This document shows, one piece after another, positions 43,055 through 52,629 of a DNA stretch of 64,000 nucleotides (positions within the stretch are counted from its first letter, which is position 1; the number at the start of each line of letters is the position of its first letter). Below the pieces are notes generated by a model. The model was given only the letters and a program-made list of their open reading frames with translations. It ran no database searches and had not been told where the DNA came from. Source of the stretch: Planctomycetota bacterium (GTDB taxonomy: Bacteria; Planctomycetota; Planctomycetia; Pirellulales; Pirellulaceae); NCBI GenBank assembly GCA_014381825.1, contig JACNKX010000097.1, positions 1 to 64,000 of the forward strand. The letters run 5' to 3'. Made by a program: the position numbers and the translations under genes.

Positions 43055-44314
43055 ATGTTTCAGCGGAAGCTTGTTTGGTTAGTGCTGCTGCTTTCAACTC
43101 CGCTGTATGCGGACAACTGGCCAGCGTGGCGGGGCGCTGATGGAACTGGAGTGTCGACGGAGAGCGAGTTGCCAGTTCGCTGGAACGCGACCGACAACAT
43201 TCGTTGGAAAGTGTCGCTGGCTGAACCCTGCAATTCAACGCCGATTATCTGGGACGAACATGTTTTCTTGACGCAAGGTTTGGATGGCGGCAAACGCCGT
43301 GCGTTGCTCGCGTTGGATCGCAAGTCAGGCGAGACGTTATGGCAACGAGAACTGGCATGCAACGTCGAGGAGACATCACACCCGCAGAACCCGCCTTGCA
43401 GCGGTTCTCCTGTGACCGATGGCGCGGTCATCTACGCTCAGTTCGGCTCGGCGGGTGTCGTCGCTTATGACTTCGCCGGCAAGCAACTATGGCATCGAGA
43501 CCTCGGGCCGGTCCTGCATCGCTGGGGAAACGGCAGTAGCCCAGTGATCTACAAGGACCTCCTCATCGTCTTCCACGGTCCCGGAGAACCGTCACAGTTG
43601 CTGGCGCTCAATCGGAGCAATGGTAAAACCGTTTGGAAATCGGAAGAGGTTGGGATCAACAGCAATATTTTCGGTTCGTGGAGTACGCCCGTCGTGATCC
43701 AAGCAAGTGGGCGCGATGAATTAATCATGCCACTGCCGGGCGCGAAAATCGGCGGCACAGGTTGGTTCAAGTCGTACGATCCGACGACGGGAGATGTGTT
43801 GTGGCAATGCGATGGACTGGGGAACGAGGTCTATGCAATGCCGATCGTCGGCAGCGATGGGGACGTCGTCGTAGGGATTTCCGGGCACAACGGCCCGACC
43901 ATGGCGGTGCGTACGGGTGGCGAGGGGAACGTGACTGCATCGCGGCGATTGTGGCGCACCGAAGTGAAGAACCCGCAACGAGTCGGCAGCGGAGTCATAC
44001 ACGACGGTTTACTCTACCTGGCCGATGCCACTGGCATCATGCAGTGCCTCGAATCAGAGACGGGCCAAGTTGTCTGGAAAGAGCGGCTCGGCGGCAATCT
44101 CTGGGGCTCCATTCTCGTGGCTGGCAACAAGCTTTACGTGAGCAATCTGGAAGGCGACACCTACGTCGTGCGCACAGGTCGCGAGTTCGAGTTGATCATG
44201 AAAAATAGCGTTGGCGAGCCAACGTATTCCGCACCAGCACCGAGTGGTGGCGAGCTGTTTCTCCGAACTCACAAACACCTTTACTGTATTGAGGGCAACC
44301 GCCGTGGCCGATGA
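43055..44314 (+). CDS. Secreted PQQ/BamB-like beta-propeller protein
   Basis: The 419-residue protein has a signal peptide (LVWLVLLLSTPLYA) and repeated propeller blades: NWPAWRGADGTG, DRKSGETLWQRELA, GKQLWHRDLG, NRSNGKTVWKSEEV, ESETGQVVWKERLGG. This is the PQQ-binding-like beta-propeller layout (BamB, quinoprotein dehydrogenase type) common in planctomycete exported proteins; the catalytic residues of true quinoprotein dehydrogenases are not evident, so a scaffold or sensing role is possible. It overlaps the next gene by 11 nt, so they form an operon. The SD is weak (GAAGG 8 nt before the ATG). Confidence 0.85.
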   Translation: MFQRKLVWLVLLLSTPLYADNWPAWRGADGTGVSTESELPVRWNATDNIRWKVSLAEPCNSTPIIWDEHVFLTQGLDGGKRRALLALDRKSGETLWQRELACNVEETSHPQNPPCSGSPVTDGAVIYAQFGSAGVVAYDFAGKQLWHRDLGPVLHRWGNGSSPVIYKDLLIVFHGPGEPSQLLALNRSNGKTVWKSEEVGINSNIFGSWSTPVVIQASGRDELIMPLPGAKIGGTGWFKSYDPTTGDVLWQCDGLGNEVYAMPIVGSDGDVVVGISGHNGPTMAVRTGGEGNVTASRRLWRTEVKNPQRVGSGVIHDGLLYLADATGIMQCLESETGQVVWKERLGGNLWGSILVAGNKLYVSNLEGDTYVVRTGREFELIMKNSVGEPTYSAPAPSGGELFLRTHKHLYCIEGNRRGR

Positions 44315-45671
44315 TCGCTGGGAGAGCCGTTCTAATGACACCTCGCAACGCTTGCGATACTCGCGGAGGAATTTCCTGCAGGGTGGGGGCATTGCTGCCG
44401 CAGGAACGTTAATGGCCACATCCACAGCGTTCGCCGGTCGCGCTCTTGCTCGTCGCCCACGGGTTGCTGCGGTCTTTACGGTCTGCACGCATCGAACACA
44501 CGCGCACGTCATCCTGGAAAACTTCCTCAAGCCGTACTTTTTTAACGGCCAGGAAACAGATCCTGGCGTTGACGTTGTTTCGTTCTATGCGGATCAAACG
44601 CCGAGCGGCGATATGTCCACTGACATTGGGCGACAGTTCAAGATCCCGATCTTTAAGACGATCGACGAAGCGCTTTGTGTCGGTGGTGAGGAGCTGGCGG
44701 TAGATGCTGTGCTTTCGATCGGCGAGCACGGAAGCTATCCAGTGAACGAACTCGGGCAGCGACAGTATCCTCGCAAGCGTTTCTTTGATGAAATCGTCGC
44801 GGTGATGCGGCGATCAAAGCGCTTTGTACCTCTGTTCAACGACAAACATCTGTCGTATCGGTGGGACGAGGCCAAAGCGATGTACGACGAAGCGAAAGAG
44901 CTGGGCATCCCGCTCATGGCCGGCAGCAGCGTGCCGCTTGCACAGCGTCGCCCGCCATTGCAACTGCCACGCGGAGCAGAGTTCGAAGAGGCTGTTTCGA
45001 TCCACGGCGGCCCGCTCGAATCGTACGACTTTCATGCGCTCGAGGTTCTTCAGTCGATGATCGAATCGCGCCAAGGCGGCGAGGCAGGTGTTGCGAGTGT
45101 CGAGCTGATCAGCGGCGACGCAGTTTGGGCTGCGGCCGACGACGGACGCTGGTCGAGGGAATTGGCCGAGGCTGCGATGACGGCGGAGTTTGGAAAGCCG
45201 CTGACGACTCTTAAGCAGATCGAAGGAGAAGAACCGTACGAACCGCACTGCATCCTGGTGAAGTACAAAGACGGCCTTCAAGCAACCGTCCTGAAAATCG
45301 GCCACGACAGCACGCGGTGGAACTTTGCCTGTCGGCTAAAGGGAGATCCCGAGATTAAGGCGACGAGCTTCTACGTCGGTCCGTGGGAGAACCGCAACTT
45401 GTTCAAAGCATTGTCTCACGCCATTCAACATCACTTCATTCATGGCGAGGCACCCTATGCGGCGGAACGGACGCTGCTTGTAACCGGAGTCCTGGAATCG
45501 GCCATGCGTTCGCGGAAGCAAGCCGGTACGCCCGTACTAACGCCACATTTGACGTTCGGCTACCGATCCGCTGACTTCACCGCCATGCGAGAGATGGGTG
45601 AGTCCTGGAAGATCATTACGGAAGACATTCCCGAGCCGCGCGGCATCAATCCAAACGGGCTTCGTCAGTAA
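44304..45671 (+). CDS. Tat-exported Rossmann-like protein (Gfo/Idh-type)
   Basis: The 455-residue protein has a Tat signal (YSRRNFLQGGGIAAAGTLM), then RPRVAAVFTVCTHRTHAHVILENF, a Rossmann-type start, with a binding-pocket-like region FYADQTPSGD and SIGEHGSYPVNEL, ending with a C-terminal beta region. It resembles the extended Gfo/Idh/MocA-like families but lacks a clear G-x-G dinucleotide motif, so a cofactor cannot be assigned. The start is GTG 44304 overlapping the upstream gene by 11 nt; the longer frame from 44211 overlaps that gene too far. Exported by Tat, it may carry a folded cofactor. Confidence 0.7.
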   Translation: MADDRWESRSNDTSQRLRYSRRNFLQGGGIAAAGTLMATSTAFAGRALARRPRVAAVFTVCTHRTHAHVILENFLKPYFFNGQETDPGVDVVSFYADQTPSGDMSTDIGRQFKIPIFKTIDEALCVGGEELAVDAVLSIGEHGSYPVNELGQRQYPRKRFFDEIVAVMRRSKRFVPLFNDKHLSYRWDEAKAMYDEAKELGIPLMAGSSVPLAQRRPPLQLPRGAEFEEAVSIHGGPLESYDFHALEVLQSMIESRQGGEAGVASVELISGDAVWAAADDGRWSRELAEAAMTAEFGKPLTTLKQIEGEEPYEPHCILVKYKDGLQATVLKIGHDSTRWNFACRLKGDPEIKATSFYVGPWENRNLFKALSHAIQHHFIHGEAPYAAERTLLVTGVLESAMRSRKQAGTPVLTPHLTFGYRSADFTAMREMGESWKIITEDIPEPRGINPNGLRQ

Positions 45672-45764
45672 ACAGTCACCCGATTCGCAAGTACTCGGTG
45701 CCCGTGCCGCGTTTTTGCAATTCCAGCTACGATCGCGCATCGCACTCTCAAGGAGCTATTTGCA

Positions 45765-47057
45765 TTGTTCAACACGCCCAGGTTGATAAGCCTCCTTGCG
45801 GGGACGACCGTCTTGCTTTCCGTGAGCGCCCTGCGATCCGACGACTGGCGGCAATGGCGGGGACCGAGTCGCGGTGGAATCGTTGCCGAAGACTCCGGAT
45901 GGGATCGCGGTGCGTGGCCGCCGGGTGACGCACAGTGGACGATCCAAGCTGGCGAAGGTGGCAGCGCGCCGATTGTGGTGGCGAGTCGACTCTACACAAC
46001 CGGTTGGAGCGAAGAACGCGACTACCTGCGATGCTTCGATGCCACCACCGGCCGCGAGATCTGGGAACAATCGTACGCTTGCCCGATGTACGGTCGCGAA
46101 AGCGAAGGTGACAAAGGATTGTACTCAGGACCGTCTGCGAGCCCCGTCTTTGACCAAGCAACGGGCTACTTGTTCACGCTCAGCACGGACGGCCATTTGA
46201 ATTGTTGGGATACAAGCAAAGACGGGCAGCGAGTTTGGGGAGTCAATTTCTACGATGAGTTTGATGTCTCGCAGCGACCATTGGTCGGGAGTCGCAGATT
46301 ACGGGACTATGGCTATACCGCTTCGCCGCTGGTCCATGGGGAGTGGGTAATCGCGGAAGTGGGCGATGACGAAGGCAACTTAATTGCGTTCTCAAAACGC
46401 ACGGGCAAGCGAGTGTGGACATCGCAATCCAAGGATCCCGCCGGACACACGGGAGGGCTAGTGCCGATCGACGTCGACGACATTCCGTGCGTCGCCGTGT
46501 TGACTATTCATAACTTGCTTGTTGCCAGACTAGACAAAGGGCATGAAGGGGAAACGCTGGCTGAGTTCCCGTGGGCGACCGATTTCGCCAACAGCATTGC
46601 GACGCCTGCCGTAGTTGGTAACTCCGTTGTGATCACGTCCGAGTACAATCAGTATTCGATTTGCCGAATCGATATTAGCCTTGAGGGCGCGAAGCTGATT
46701 TGGAAACAGCCGTACGCTTCAGGCGTTTGCTCTCCGGTCGTTCACAAGGGCTACGTCTATTGGTGTTGGAGAGGGCTGTACTGTCTTGATTTTGAGACGG
46801 GGAAGCCGATCTGGCGCGGCGGTCGATTTGGCGATACAGCTTCTCTGCTTGCGACCGCAGACGATCGGCTTGTTGTTTGGGCGGATCGTGGCGAATTGGT
46901 GCTCGTCGAGTCCGGACTTCGTGAACCTGCTGGCTACAAAGAACTGGCGCGCAAGCGGCAGATCTTTGAGAACGATGTCTGGCCACATATCGTTCTCTCG
47001 GGCGCGAAGCTCTATTGCAAAGATCGAGACGGAAACTTGAAGTGCTTTAAGTTGTAA
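45765..47057 (+). CDS. Secreted PQQ/BamB-like beta-propeller protein
   Basis: The 430-residue protein has a signal peptide (about residues 1-22) and PQQ-type blades: DDWRQWRGPSRGG, CFDATTGREIWEQSYAC, CWDTSKDGQRVWGV, AFSKRTGKRVWTSQS and CLDFETGKPIWRGG. The start is unusual: TTG at 45765 with AAGGAG 9 nt upstream; no better start is seen before the signal peptide. It is 93 nt downstream of the Tat-exported gene on the same strand, so probably the third member of the operon. Confidence 0.82.
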   Translation: MFNTPRLISLLAGTTVLLSVSALRSDDWRQWRGPSRGGIVAEDSGWDRGAWPPGDAQWTIQAGEGGSAPIVVASRLYTTGWSEERDYLRCFDATTGREIWEQSYACPMYGRESEGDKGLYSGPSASPVFDQATGYLFTLSTDGHLNCWDTSKDGQRVWGVNFYDEFDVSQRPLVGSRRLRDYGYTASPLVHGEWVIAEVGDDEGNLIAFSKRTGKRVWTSQSKDPAGHTGGLVPIDVDDIPCVAVLTIHNLLVARLDKGHEGETLAEFPWATDFANSIATPAVVGNSVVITSEYNQYSICRIDISLEGAKLIWKQPYASGVCSPVVHKGYVYWCWRGLYCLDFETGKPIWRGGRFGDTASLLATADDRLVVWADRGELVLVESGLREPAGYKELARKRQIFENDVWPHIVLSGAKLYCKDRDGNLKCFKL

Positions 47058-47130
47058 CGATCGGCTTGCCAAGGGCGGCAGTGCTTAAAGAGTCCCCTCA
47101 CTTGAAAGCATTGATCACGCAGCATTCGCG

Positions 47131-48744
47131 CTACCGCTGAATCCACAACTCGGCACCGGCCAACTTCGCTCCACTCTCCTTCGTCTTGACCATCACGCGG
47201 TTCGCGCCTTGACCAATCGACTGGACTGGAACTTTGCAAACATAGCGACGAACGTCTGCGATCTGCTCTCCGCCGGCCGTTGGGCCAAAGTTCGCGGAGC
47301 CGAAGAGGATTTCGGGAGTACTCTCAGCCGTTAGCCCGGTGAAATCGACTCGCAATTCCGCTGTCACGTTGAAGCCGGCTCCGCGTAAGTCTTCCGGGAC
47401 GTGAAGCGAAGTTCGTTCGTATTCGTTCGCCTTCAGAGGCAAGGGTAGCGCGTTGGAGAAGTCTGCTGCGTCCTTTGCCCAATAATGAGCCGGCATCCAC
47501 CAGCCGGCATCGGAAACGGCGTACATTATTGTTGACGTTTCGAGTTGCTCGCGAGAGCCGATCGCGCTGAGTACTTTACGTGCGTACTTTCGATCAGCTT
47601 CGTCACCCGGTCCCGGAAACAGATTGAAAGTGTAGATCCCGTCCGCTCCGTCTCGCCACAAACGGGCTGCGGCACCGAACCAAGCCTCGGGAGGCTGCTT
47701 GGTGCTGCTTCCACGAGGCAGTCGATACATGAGGCCCGACTGGCTGAGGCACGGATAGACGGGCACATCGTGCGTGTGTGCGAGATCGACGAGTTGCTTG
47801 ACCGGCACGTCGAATGTGATGTAACCACCACCAAGTGCCATGACGTCGACTAGCTTCTCTTCAAGCCAAGCCTCGATGTCGATGCCGATCTTGCGACAGA
47901 GTGCTGGGGTCGAGGGCACACGAACAGTCAGAAGGAACGGCTTGCCCTGACGTTGACTCTCACGCAGAACGAGTTGCCGAACCGCTCGAACAAGTTTGGT
48001 GAGGACGCCAATTTGATCATCGGTAGCCGCTTCGCCACTGTAGGTGCTGCGGAAGTAAAACGGGGCTCTTAGGAAATCAAGTTCAAGGCCATCGACGTCG
48101 TAACTGACAAGAACTTCCTCGATGATTTCGAGCAGCCGAGGCTCGACGTCCGGGTGCTCGAAGTCAACGAGGCTCCACAGTCGTCGCCGGTCCTGGAAGT
48201 CCTTCGGTTGTTCGAACGTCGACATAATGCGAGTCGGATCGTCCTGCTTCCACTTCGGACGGAATTGAGGCGTCCAAGCATCGTGGATGTCGTTCATCCG
48301 CAATGTCCAGATGCTCTCCGTGCCGTGTTTGCGGGCGAACTCGCTCGACATGCGCAGCCCATCCGTGTCTTTCTCTAAGAACTTGGCGAGATTGTTGTCG
48401 GCGAATTGGCCGCCTTTCGATGTGAAGACTTCGGCGACCTGCGTTTGATGCGTGAAATAGTTGAAAGATTGCGTCGTGCAGTAGTGGATGCTGTCCACAT
48501 GCGTACCGACGAGCGGAGTGTGACGAGCCGCCAGAAAGCTTTCCGTTGTATCTGCTCCGGCGGCCCAGATGTCATCACCGTCGTTGTTGAAGATGATTCG
48601 TCGTCGCCGATGAGCAGCGTTGCGTCTTACTTTAGCACGCGCTACGGACTCAGGAATCGGTGCTGCGCGGCCGCAATGATTGACGCTCGTGCCAACACTC
48701 ACGGCTGCGACGCCCAATAGGAAACTGCGACGACTGGTTGTCAT
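47131..48744 (-). CDS. Tat-exported glycoside-hydrolase-like TIM-barrel protein
   Basis: The 537-residue protein has a Tat signal (TSRRSFLLGVAAVSVGTS) and a (beta/alpha)8-like domain: RRRIIFNNDGDDIWAAG, TLRMNDIHDAWTP, LLEIIEEVLVSYDVDGLELDFLR (typical of an acidic residue at the end of strand 4), LLTVRVPST, and DGADGIYTFNLFPG. This resembles the GHL10/DUF4838-type glycosidase-like families, with a C-terminal beta-sandwich (about 440-537). Acid and nucleophile are not assignable with confidence. It is convergent with the PQQ gene and probably acts on polysaccharide outside the cell. Confidence 0.7.
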   Translation of the reverse strand: MTTSRRSFLLGVAAVSVGTSVNHCGRAAPIPESVARAKVRRNAAHRRRRIIFNNDGDDIWAAGADTTESFLAARHTPLVGTHVDSIHYCTTQSFNYFTHQTQVAEVFTSKGGQFADNNLAKFLEKDTDGLRMSSEFARKHGTESIWTLRMNDIHDAWTPQFRPKWKQDDPTRIMSTFEQPKDFQDRRRLWSLVDFEHPDVEPRLLEIIEEVLVSYDVDGLELDFLRAPFYFRSTYSGEAATDDQIGVLTKLVRAVRQLVLRESQRQGKPFLLTVRVPSTPALCRKIGIDIEAWLEEKLVDVMALGGGYITFDVPVKQLVDLAHTHDVPVYPCLSQSGLMYRLPRGSSTKQPPEAWFGAAARLWRDGADGIYTFNLFPGPGDEADRKYARKVLSAIGSREQLETSTIMYAVSDAGWWMPAHYWAKDAADFSNALPLPLKANEYERTSLHVPEDLRGAGFNVTAELRVDFTGLTAESTPEILFGSANFGPTAGGEQIADVRRYVCKVPVQSIGQGANRVMVKTKESGAKLAGAELWIQR

Positions 48745-48779
48745 GGTTTCCCTCTCAATGCAAAGAACACGAGGCTATT

Positions 48780-50321
48780 TCATCCGGGCAGCCACGACAG
48801 GATTAGCAGCACATATAAAACCGCCAACACGATATGCATCGCGGCAAAGGGAGCCGCCTTCTTTACGAAGTCGATGAATGATAGATGCAAGTTGTGTTTG
48901 TGGATGATCGTGACTGCAACCAATGTTGACGCCGACCCGATCGGTGTCAAATTTCCGCCCAGATTGGCCCCGAAAACCACCGACCACCACAGTCGTGATG
49001 TCTCCGGCGCGCCGAGCGCGTGAAGAATGTTGGCTAACATCGCGGCCAGGGGAATGTTATCCGTGACTGAACTGAATGCGGCGGCACCGATGAGAAGAAC
49101 CGTCGCGTCACGTGGGTCGCCGGTTTCGCTGGTAAGATTGACGAGGACCTTTTCGAGTCCAACGCCGATCATCTCCAAGACGTGTGCGTGTTCCATGACG
49201 TAAATGACAACAAACAGCGCCATGAAGAAACCGAGCAGGTCCCAATCCACCGCCTTATAGAACTGGTCAGCTTCTGACTTGTACCGCACCAGCATCACGC
49301 CGGCGAACGCCAACGCGACGAATCCCATTTCTAGTTCGCGAATCCAAGGCAGCACGGACGTCGTGGCGATGGTCACGATGAACAAGCCAAGCGTCACAGC
49401 AGCAAAGTAAAAGAAGTTCCAACTCTCGATCCCGTCGTTTTCATCGAAGCTCGCGACCAATTCCGCTGCCTCGTCTCGCTCTTTTGACGACGCAAGCCTT
49501 TTCACGTGGAAGAGTCGGGCACCAAGCCATATCGTTGCCGCGGTCGTGACGATCACATAAGGAGCGGCTTTGATAAAGAAGGTTACAAAGCTGATGCCTG
49601 CCGCTGTGCCGACAATGATGTTTGGAACGGAACTGATCAGCGTGAGCAATCCGCCAATATTCGTCAGCAATCCTTCGATCAATAGAAAGCCAAGAAGTTT
49701 GTCACGCTGGCCCAGCTTCTCGAGCGAAACGACGGTCAGCGAGCCAACGATTATCATCGCGGTGACGTTGTTCAACACAGCTGAAAAAACAACGGTCATC
49801 ACTCCATAAGATATGAGCAACAGGAGTGGGTCTCCTCGCGATGCCTTGGTGACTCGAATCGCGATCCAGGAAAACAAACCCGAACGACTTGTGACATCGA
49901 CGAAAATGCTCGATCCGAGAATGATCGCAATCACACCCCAATCGATCCCAGGGATATATACGGGCATCGAGATGCGATGCCCCTGCACGTGTACAGGGTT
50001 TTCCTCGTGCGCATCGCCTACTGTTGCCGGTGCGGAAAAAGGCTCGACGTGTTGATCGGATTCATCCACCCACTCGCCGCTCATGGCGGTATGCTCCACG
50101 AGCGGATGACTACCTACAACGACTTTGTCAAACGGCAAAATGCCAGTGGCAGCGCCAAAAAACATGCAGACGATGGCGAACACGCCTGCAATCACGGATT
50201 TCTTGGCATGCAGTTTTTCTTCAAGCGCCAAGCAGACGATCAAGCCAACCAACAGCAGCGCAAAGAAACCGGTCACGGCGCCCGACATGGACGACGTCGA
50301 CGCCAATATGAATCCGTTCAC
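48780..50321 (-). CDS. NhaD/ArsB-family sodium:proton antiporter
   Basis: The 513-residue membrane protein has 11-12 hydrophobic helices and the ion-transporter (IT) superfamily motifs: NNVTAMIIVGSL, GLLTNIGGLLTLISSVPNI, SVTDNIPLAAMLANILHALG and FGANLGGNLTPIGSAST. This fits NhaD-type Na+/H+ antiporters, which extrude sodium using the proton gradient. It begins with GTG (50319-50321); a second candidate ATG lies 11 codons in. A Usp-like gene is 63 nt upstream of its start, on the same strand, so the two may be co-expressed in a salt or stress response. Confidence 0.88.
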   Translation of the reverse strand: MNGFILASTSSMSGAVTGFFALLLVGLIVCLALEEKLHAKKSVIAGVFAIVCMFFGAATGILPFDKVVVGSHPLVEHTAMSGEWVDESDQHVEPFSAPATVGDAHEENPVHVQGHRISMPVYIPGIDWGVIAIILGSSIFVDVTSRSGLFSWIAIRVTKASRGDPLLLLISYGVMTVVFSAVLNNVTAMIIVGSLTVVSLEKLGQRDKLLGFLLIEGLLTNIGGLLTLISSVPNIIVGTAAGISFVTFFIKAAPYVIVTTAATIWLGARLFHVKRLASSKERDEAAELVASFDENDGIESWNFFYFAAVTLGLFIVTIATTSVLPWIRELEMGFVALAFAGVMLVRYKSEADQFYKAVDWDLLGFFMALFVVIYVMEHAHVLEMIGVGLEKVLVNLTSETGDPRDATVLLIGAAAFSSVTDNIPLAAMLANILHALGAPETSRLWWSVVFGANLGGNLTPIGSASTLVAVTIIHKHNLHLSFIDFVKKAAPFAAMHIVLAVLYVLLILSWLPG

Positions 50322-50384
50322 AGTTTGTTATCCCGGTTGAAGCGGTGTTTGCGCCGAAATGGAAATCACCAAGCCAGCTATGGT

Positions 50385-51242
50385 CTATAGCAACAGCATT
50401 GCTTGATTTCGCATCTCAATCGTTAGCGGATACGCCAATCCATGCATGGCGAGTTGATCTTCGTCTTTCGTATTGAGTACCAGCAAATCGACATCAAACT
50501 CGCTGACGAGTTGCTTGTAGTCAGTCAGATGGTGCCCGAGGCCAACGTGTTCATGTACCGCAAGCCCCGGATTTGTTTGGTTCAATGCCTCCCGACACGA
50601 GCTGATATAGTCGTGCGGCTCCTTCAGAAGTTGTTCGAGGATGTCTTCGCGTGCGACGTCGGTGTCGATCGAAGGAATCTTGCCAATCACTTCGATATAC
50701 CGCTCGAAGACCGCCTCGTCTTCAACGTGCGTCAGATGAAGCGAACCGTTGGCGTTCGTCATTGCGGCAGCCACACTCACCAAATGCGCGTCGCCAGCCA
50801 GATGGTCGGTGATCGCCATTACCGACATCGGTTCATTGTGTTTCGCAATTTCGCGAATTTCATGAGGATGTGGTGCCAGTAGCACAGGGGCATTGGCAGT
50901 CTGTAGCAGCACGTCAACGAACGTTCCCAAACTGTAAGGATGTTCCGCAGCCGGCGTATGAAGATTGCGATAGGTGCAGATTAAATCGGGCTTCAGCCGT
51001 TCTACTTGTTCGAGCAAAGTGGCGACTTGAGAAAAGTCTTCGCCTGCCAGGACGTTCCAATACTCCGCCTGTATTGCGGGCGCGTGATCGAGGAAGCTTC
51101 GCAATTGATCGAGATAGCCTGCCGCCCGAGTTGCATCGTCGTCGGATACCACCAAGACGGACGCCACGCTAAACGGGTCCTGCCGAAACACGGGCTTCGA
51201 TGCCGACTTAAAAACGCTTTCGAATTGATCGATGTTGGTCAT
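50385..51242 (-). CDS. Universal-stress-protein-like protein
   Basis: The 285-residue protein has two Usp-like alpha/beta halves: FSVASVLVVSDDDATRAAGYL with LKPDLICTYRNLH in the first, and MSVMAITDHLAGDAHLV and FDVDLLVLNTKDEDQLAMHGLAYPL in the second. The ATP-binding glycine motif of canonical Usp is poorly kept. It lies upstream of the antiporter gene on the same strand, which supports a stress/ion-homeostasis role. ATG 51242 is chosen; a GTG further upstream has no extra conserved content. Confidence 0.65.
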   Translation of the reverse strand: MTNIDQFESVFKSASKPVFRQDPFSVASVLVVSDDDATRAAGYLDQLRSFLDHAPAIQAEYWNVLAGEDFSQVATLLEQVERLKPDLICTYRNLHTPAAEHPYSLGTFVDVLLQTANAPVLLAPHPHEIREIAKHNEPMSVMAITDHLAGDAHLVSVAAAMTNANGSLHLTHVEDEAVFERYIEVIGKIPSIDTDVAREDILEQLLKEPHDYISSCREALNQTNPGLAVHEHVGLGHHLTDYKQLVSEFDVDLLVLNTKDEDQLAMHGLAYPLTIEMRNQAMLLL

Positions 51243-51375
51243 GCTCGTCTCACTCGTGCGGGGCACACGTAACGTCGTTGGAGATCTTAAGCCATCCAGG
51301 CTGCAATCACCAGATCGTGTGTTTGATTTCAGCGAAGAGCAGGCAGGTTGACACCTCTGGGGAGAGGCAGCTCAT

Positions 51376-52479
51376 CTATCGGGCGTGCCTGGGGCGGAAA
51401 GGTAGCGTCAGAACGGGTGGCGTCTGCGCCGCGGCGGTCAAGTCGGTGTCGAAGACTCGCTCCGGTGTGTTACCAGCCAAGTCCTCCAAGAGTGGGTCAA
51501 CCAATAAGCGATAATCCTCGTCACTCCATGCGACATTCGGCGTGAACGACCAACCTGTTTCGCTCTCGCCAAGGTCGATCCGGCCAGAGATGATGCCACC
51601 GCGCGAGTCCTGCACCTCAAGGAATCGCCGTGACAACGCGTGGTCCAGCGATTCCTCGAACCGAACTCCGAGTTGCTGTCGAGTGCCAATTTCGGGCAGG
51701 AGCAACTGCCATTGATCAGGCTCAGGTCGTTCGCGATCGGCGACAGTCGTCGCGAACGGCTTCTTGAAGATTTTGCCTAGACGTTGTCCATCAGCATCCT
51801 GCAAGCTGGAGTCGATCATCAGCGTGTACCGCCTTTGTGGCTCCAGTACGGGGCCCAGTTCTTCTCGCAGATTCACTCCCGTCTTAACGCGGCCCGGATG
51901 AATCCACAGCGTCAGTCGACGTGCGTCTTCCGTCCAAAGTTCCGTTCGCCGCCAGGGATCCGGAACTTCGTCGCCGTCTTTGTCCAACAAGTGAATTCGG
52001 TCGAAGATCGCTCGGCCTTCACGCATTGGTTTCGAGAAGTGAATGTAGAACTTCAGGTGATTCGCCGGCAACACGGTGCTGCTCGGGAATATTTGTGTGA
52101 CCGAAGCGGGCTTGCTCGGTGGACGCTTGGGAACAAGATGGGTCAAGCTCACCCGTCGGTCGTCTGTTGCGTGGAAGGTCGCACGATACTCGTACTCCGG
52201 TATCAAACGATATCGCGGCGTGAAATGAAGTTGCTCACCGACGCGCCGATACTCGCCAAAGATCGGTGCGCCCAAAGTGCCATCATCATCGACAAGGCGA
52301 AGTGTCAAGATCGATTCGCCGTGCTTCGCGGTGTTCTTCGACTCGCTTCTCGCAGGCAGTTCGGCCTCACGAAGGTCGGCGACAACAGTAATGATGCGCC
52401 CATCGCCCTGCGACTCGATGTGCAACAGCGGGTCGTTCGCGACCGCCCACAGACTCAAGATTCCGATTGCAACATGCAT
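51376..52479 (-). CDS. Secreted protein with Ig-like (SbsA-type) domains
   Basis: The 367-residue protein has a short hydrophobic start (MHVAIGILSLWAVAND) and beta-rich repeats: HLKFYIHFSKPMREG is the typical SbsA Ig-like pattern (KFYIxFSxPM), and a second such unit is near residue 210-290. Planctomycete proteins with these Ig-like domains are exported and of unknown role, probably binding polymers or cell-wall components. The MITE-like element 52484-52618 abuts the ATG with only 4 nt between, so it may have displaced the original promoter or signal-peptide codons. Confidence 0.65.
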   Translation of the reverse strand: MHVAIGILSLWAVANDPLLHIESQGDGRIITVVADLREAELPARSESKNTAKHGESILTLRLVDDDGTLGAPIFGEYRRVGEQLHFTPRYRLIPEYEYRATFHATDDRRVSLTHLVPKRPPSKPASVTQIFPSSTVLPANHLKFYIHFSKPMREGRAIFDRIHLLDKDGDEVPDPWRRTELWTEDARRLTLWIHPGRVKTGVNLREELGPVLEPQRRYTLMIDSSLQDADGQRLGKIFKKPFATTVADRERPEPDQWQLLLPEIGTRQQLGVRFEESLDHALSRRFLEVQDSRGGIISGRIDLGESETGWSFTPNVAWSDEDYRLLVDPLLEDLAGNTPERVFDTDLTAAAQTPPVLTLPFRPRHAR

Positions 52480-52483
52480 GGCG

Positions 52484-52618
52484 CTAGTGCTTTGTCAAAG
52501 CTTGATTTGAGGGATGTGGCCCCCCTGTTGGAGTCCACGCTTTAGCGTGCTTCTTCAGCCTAAAGGCTGTACTCCAACAAATGGTGCGACCGCCGTTTTT
52601 GGCTGTCATGCTGCGCTA
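52484..52618 (+). mobile_element. MITE-like palindromic repeat, copy A
   Basis: The element is bounded by CTAG at both ends (52484-52487, 52615-52618), with imperfect terminal inverted repeats CTAGTGC...GTCA and TGTCATGCTGCGCTAG. Within lies a 52-bp core with GTTGGAGT (52527-52534) and ACTCCAAC (52571-52578) as outer arms, plus hairpins CACGCTTTAGCGTG and CAGCCTAAAGGCTG. The core recurs, inverted, at 57320-57371. No ORF or transposase is present. Confidence 0.75.
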
Positions 52619-52629
52619 GGTTGTTCGTT

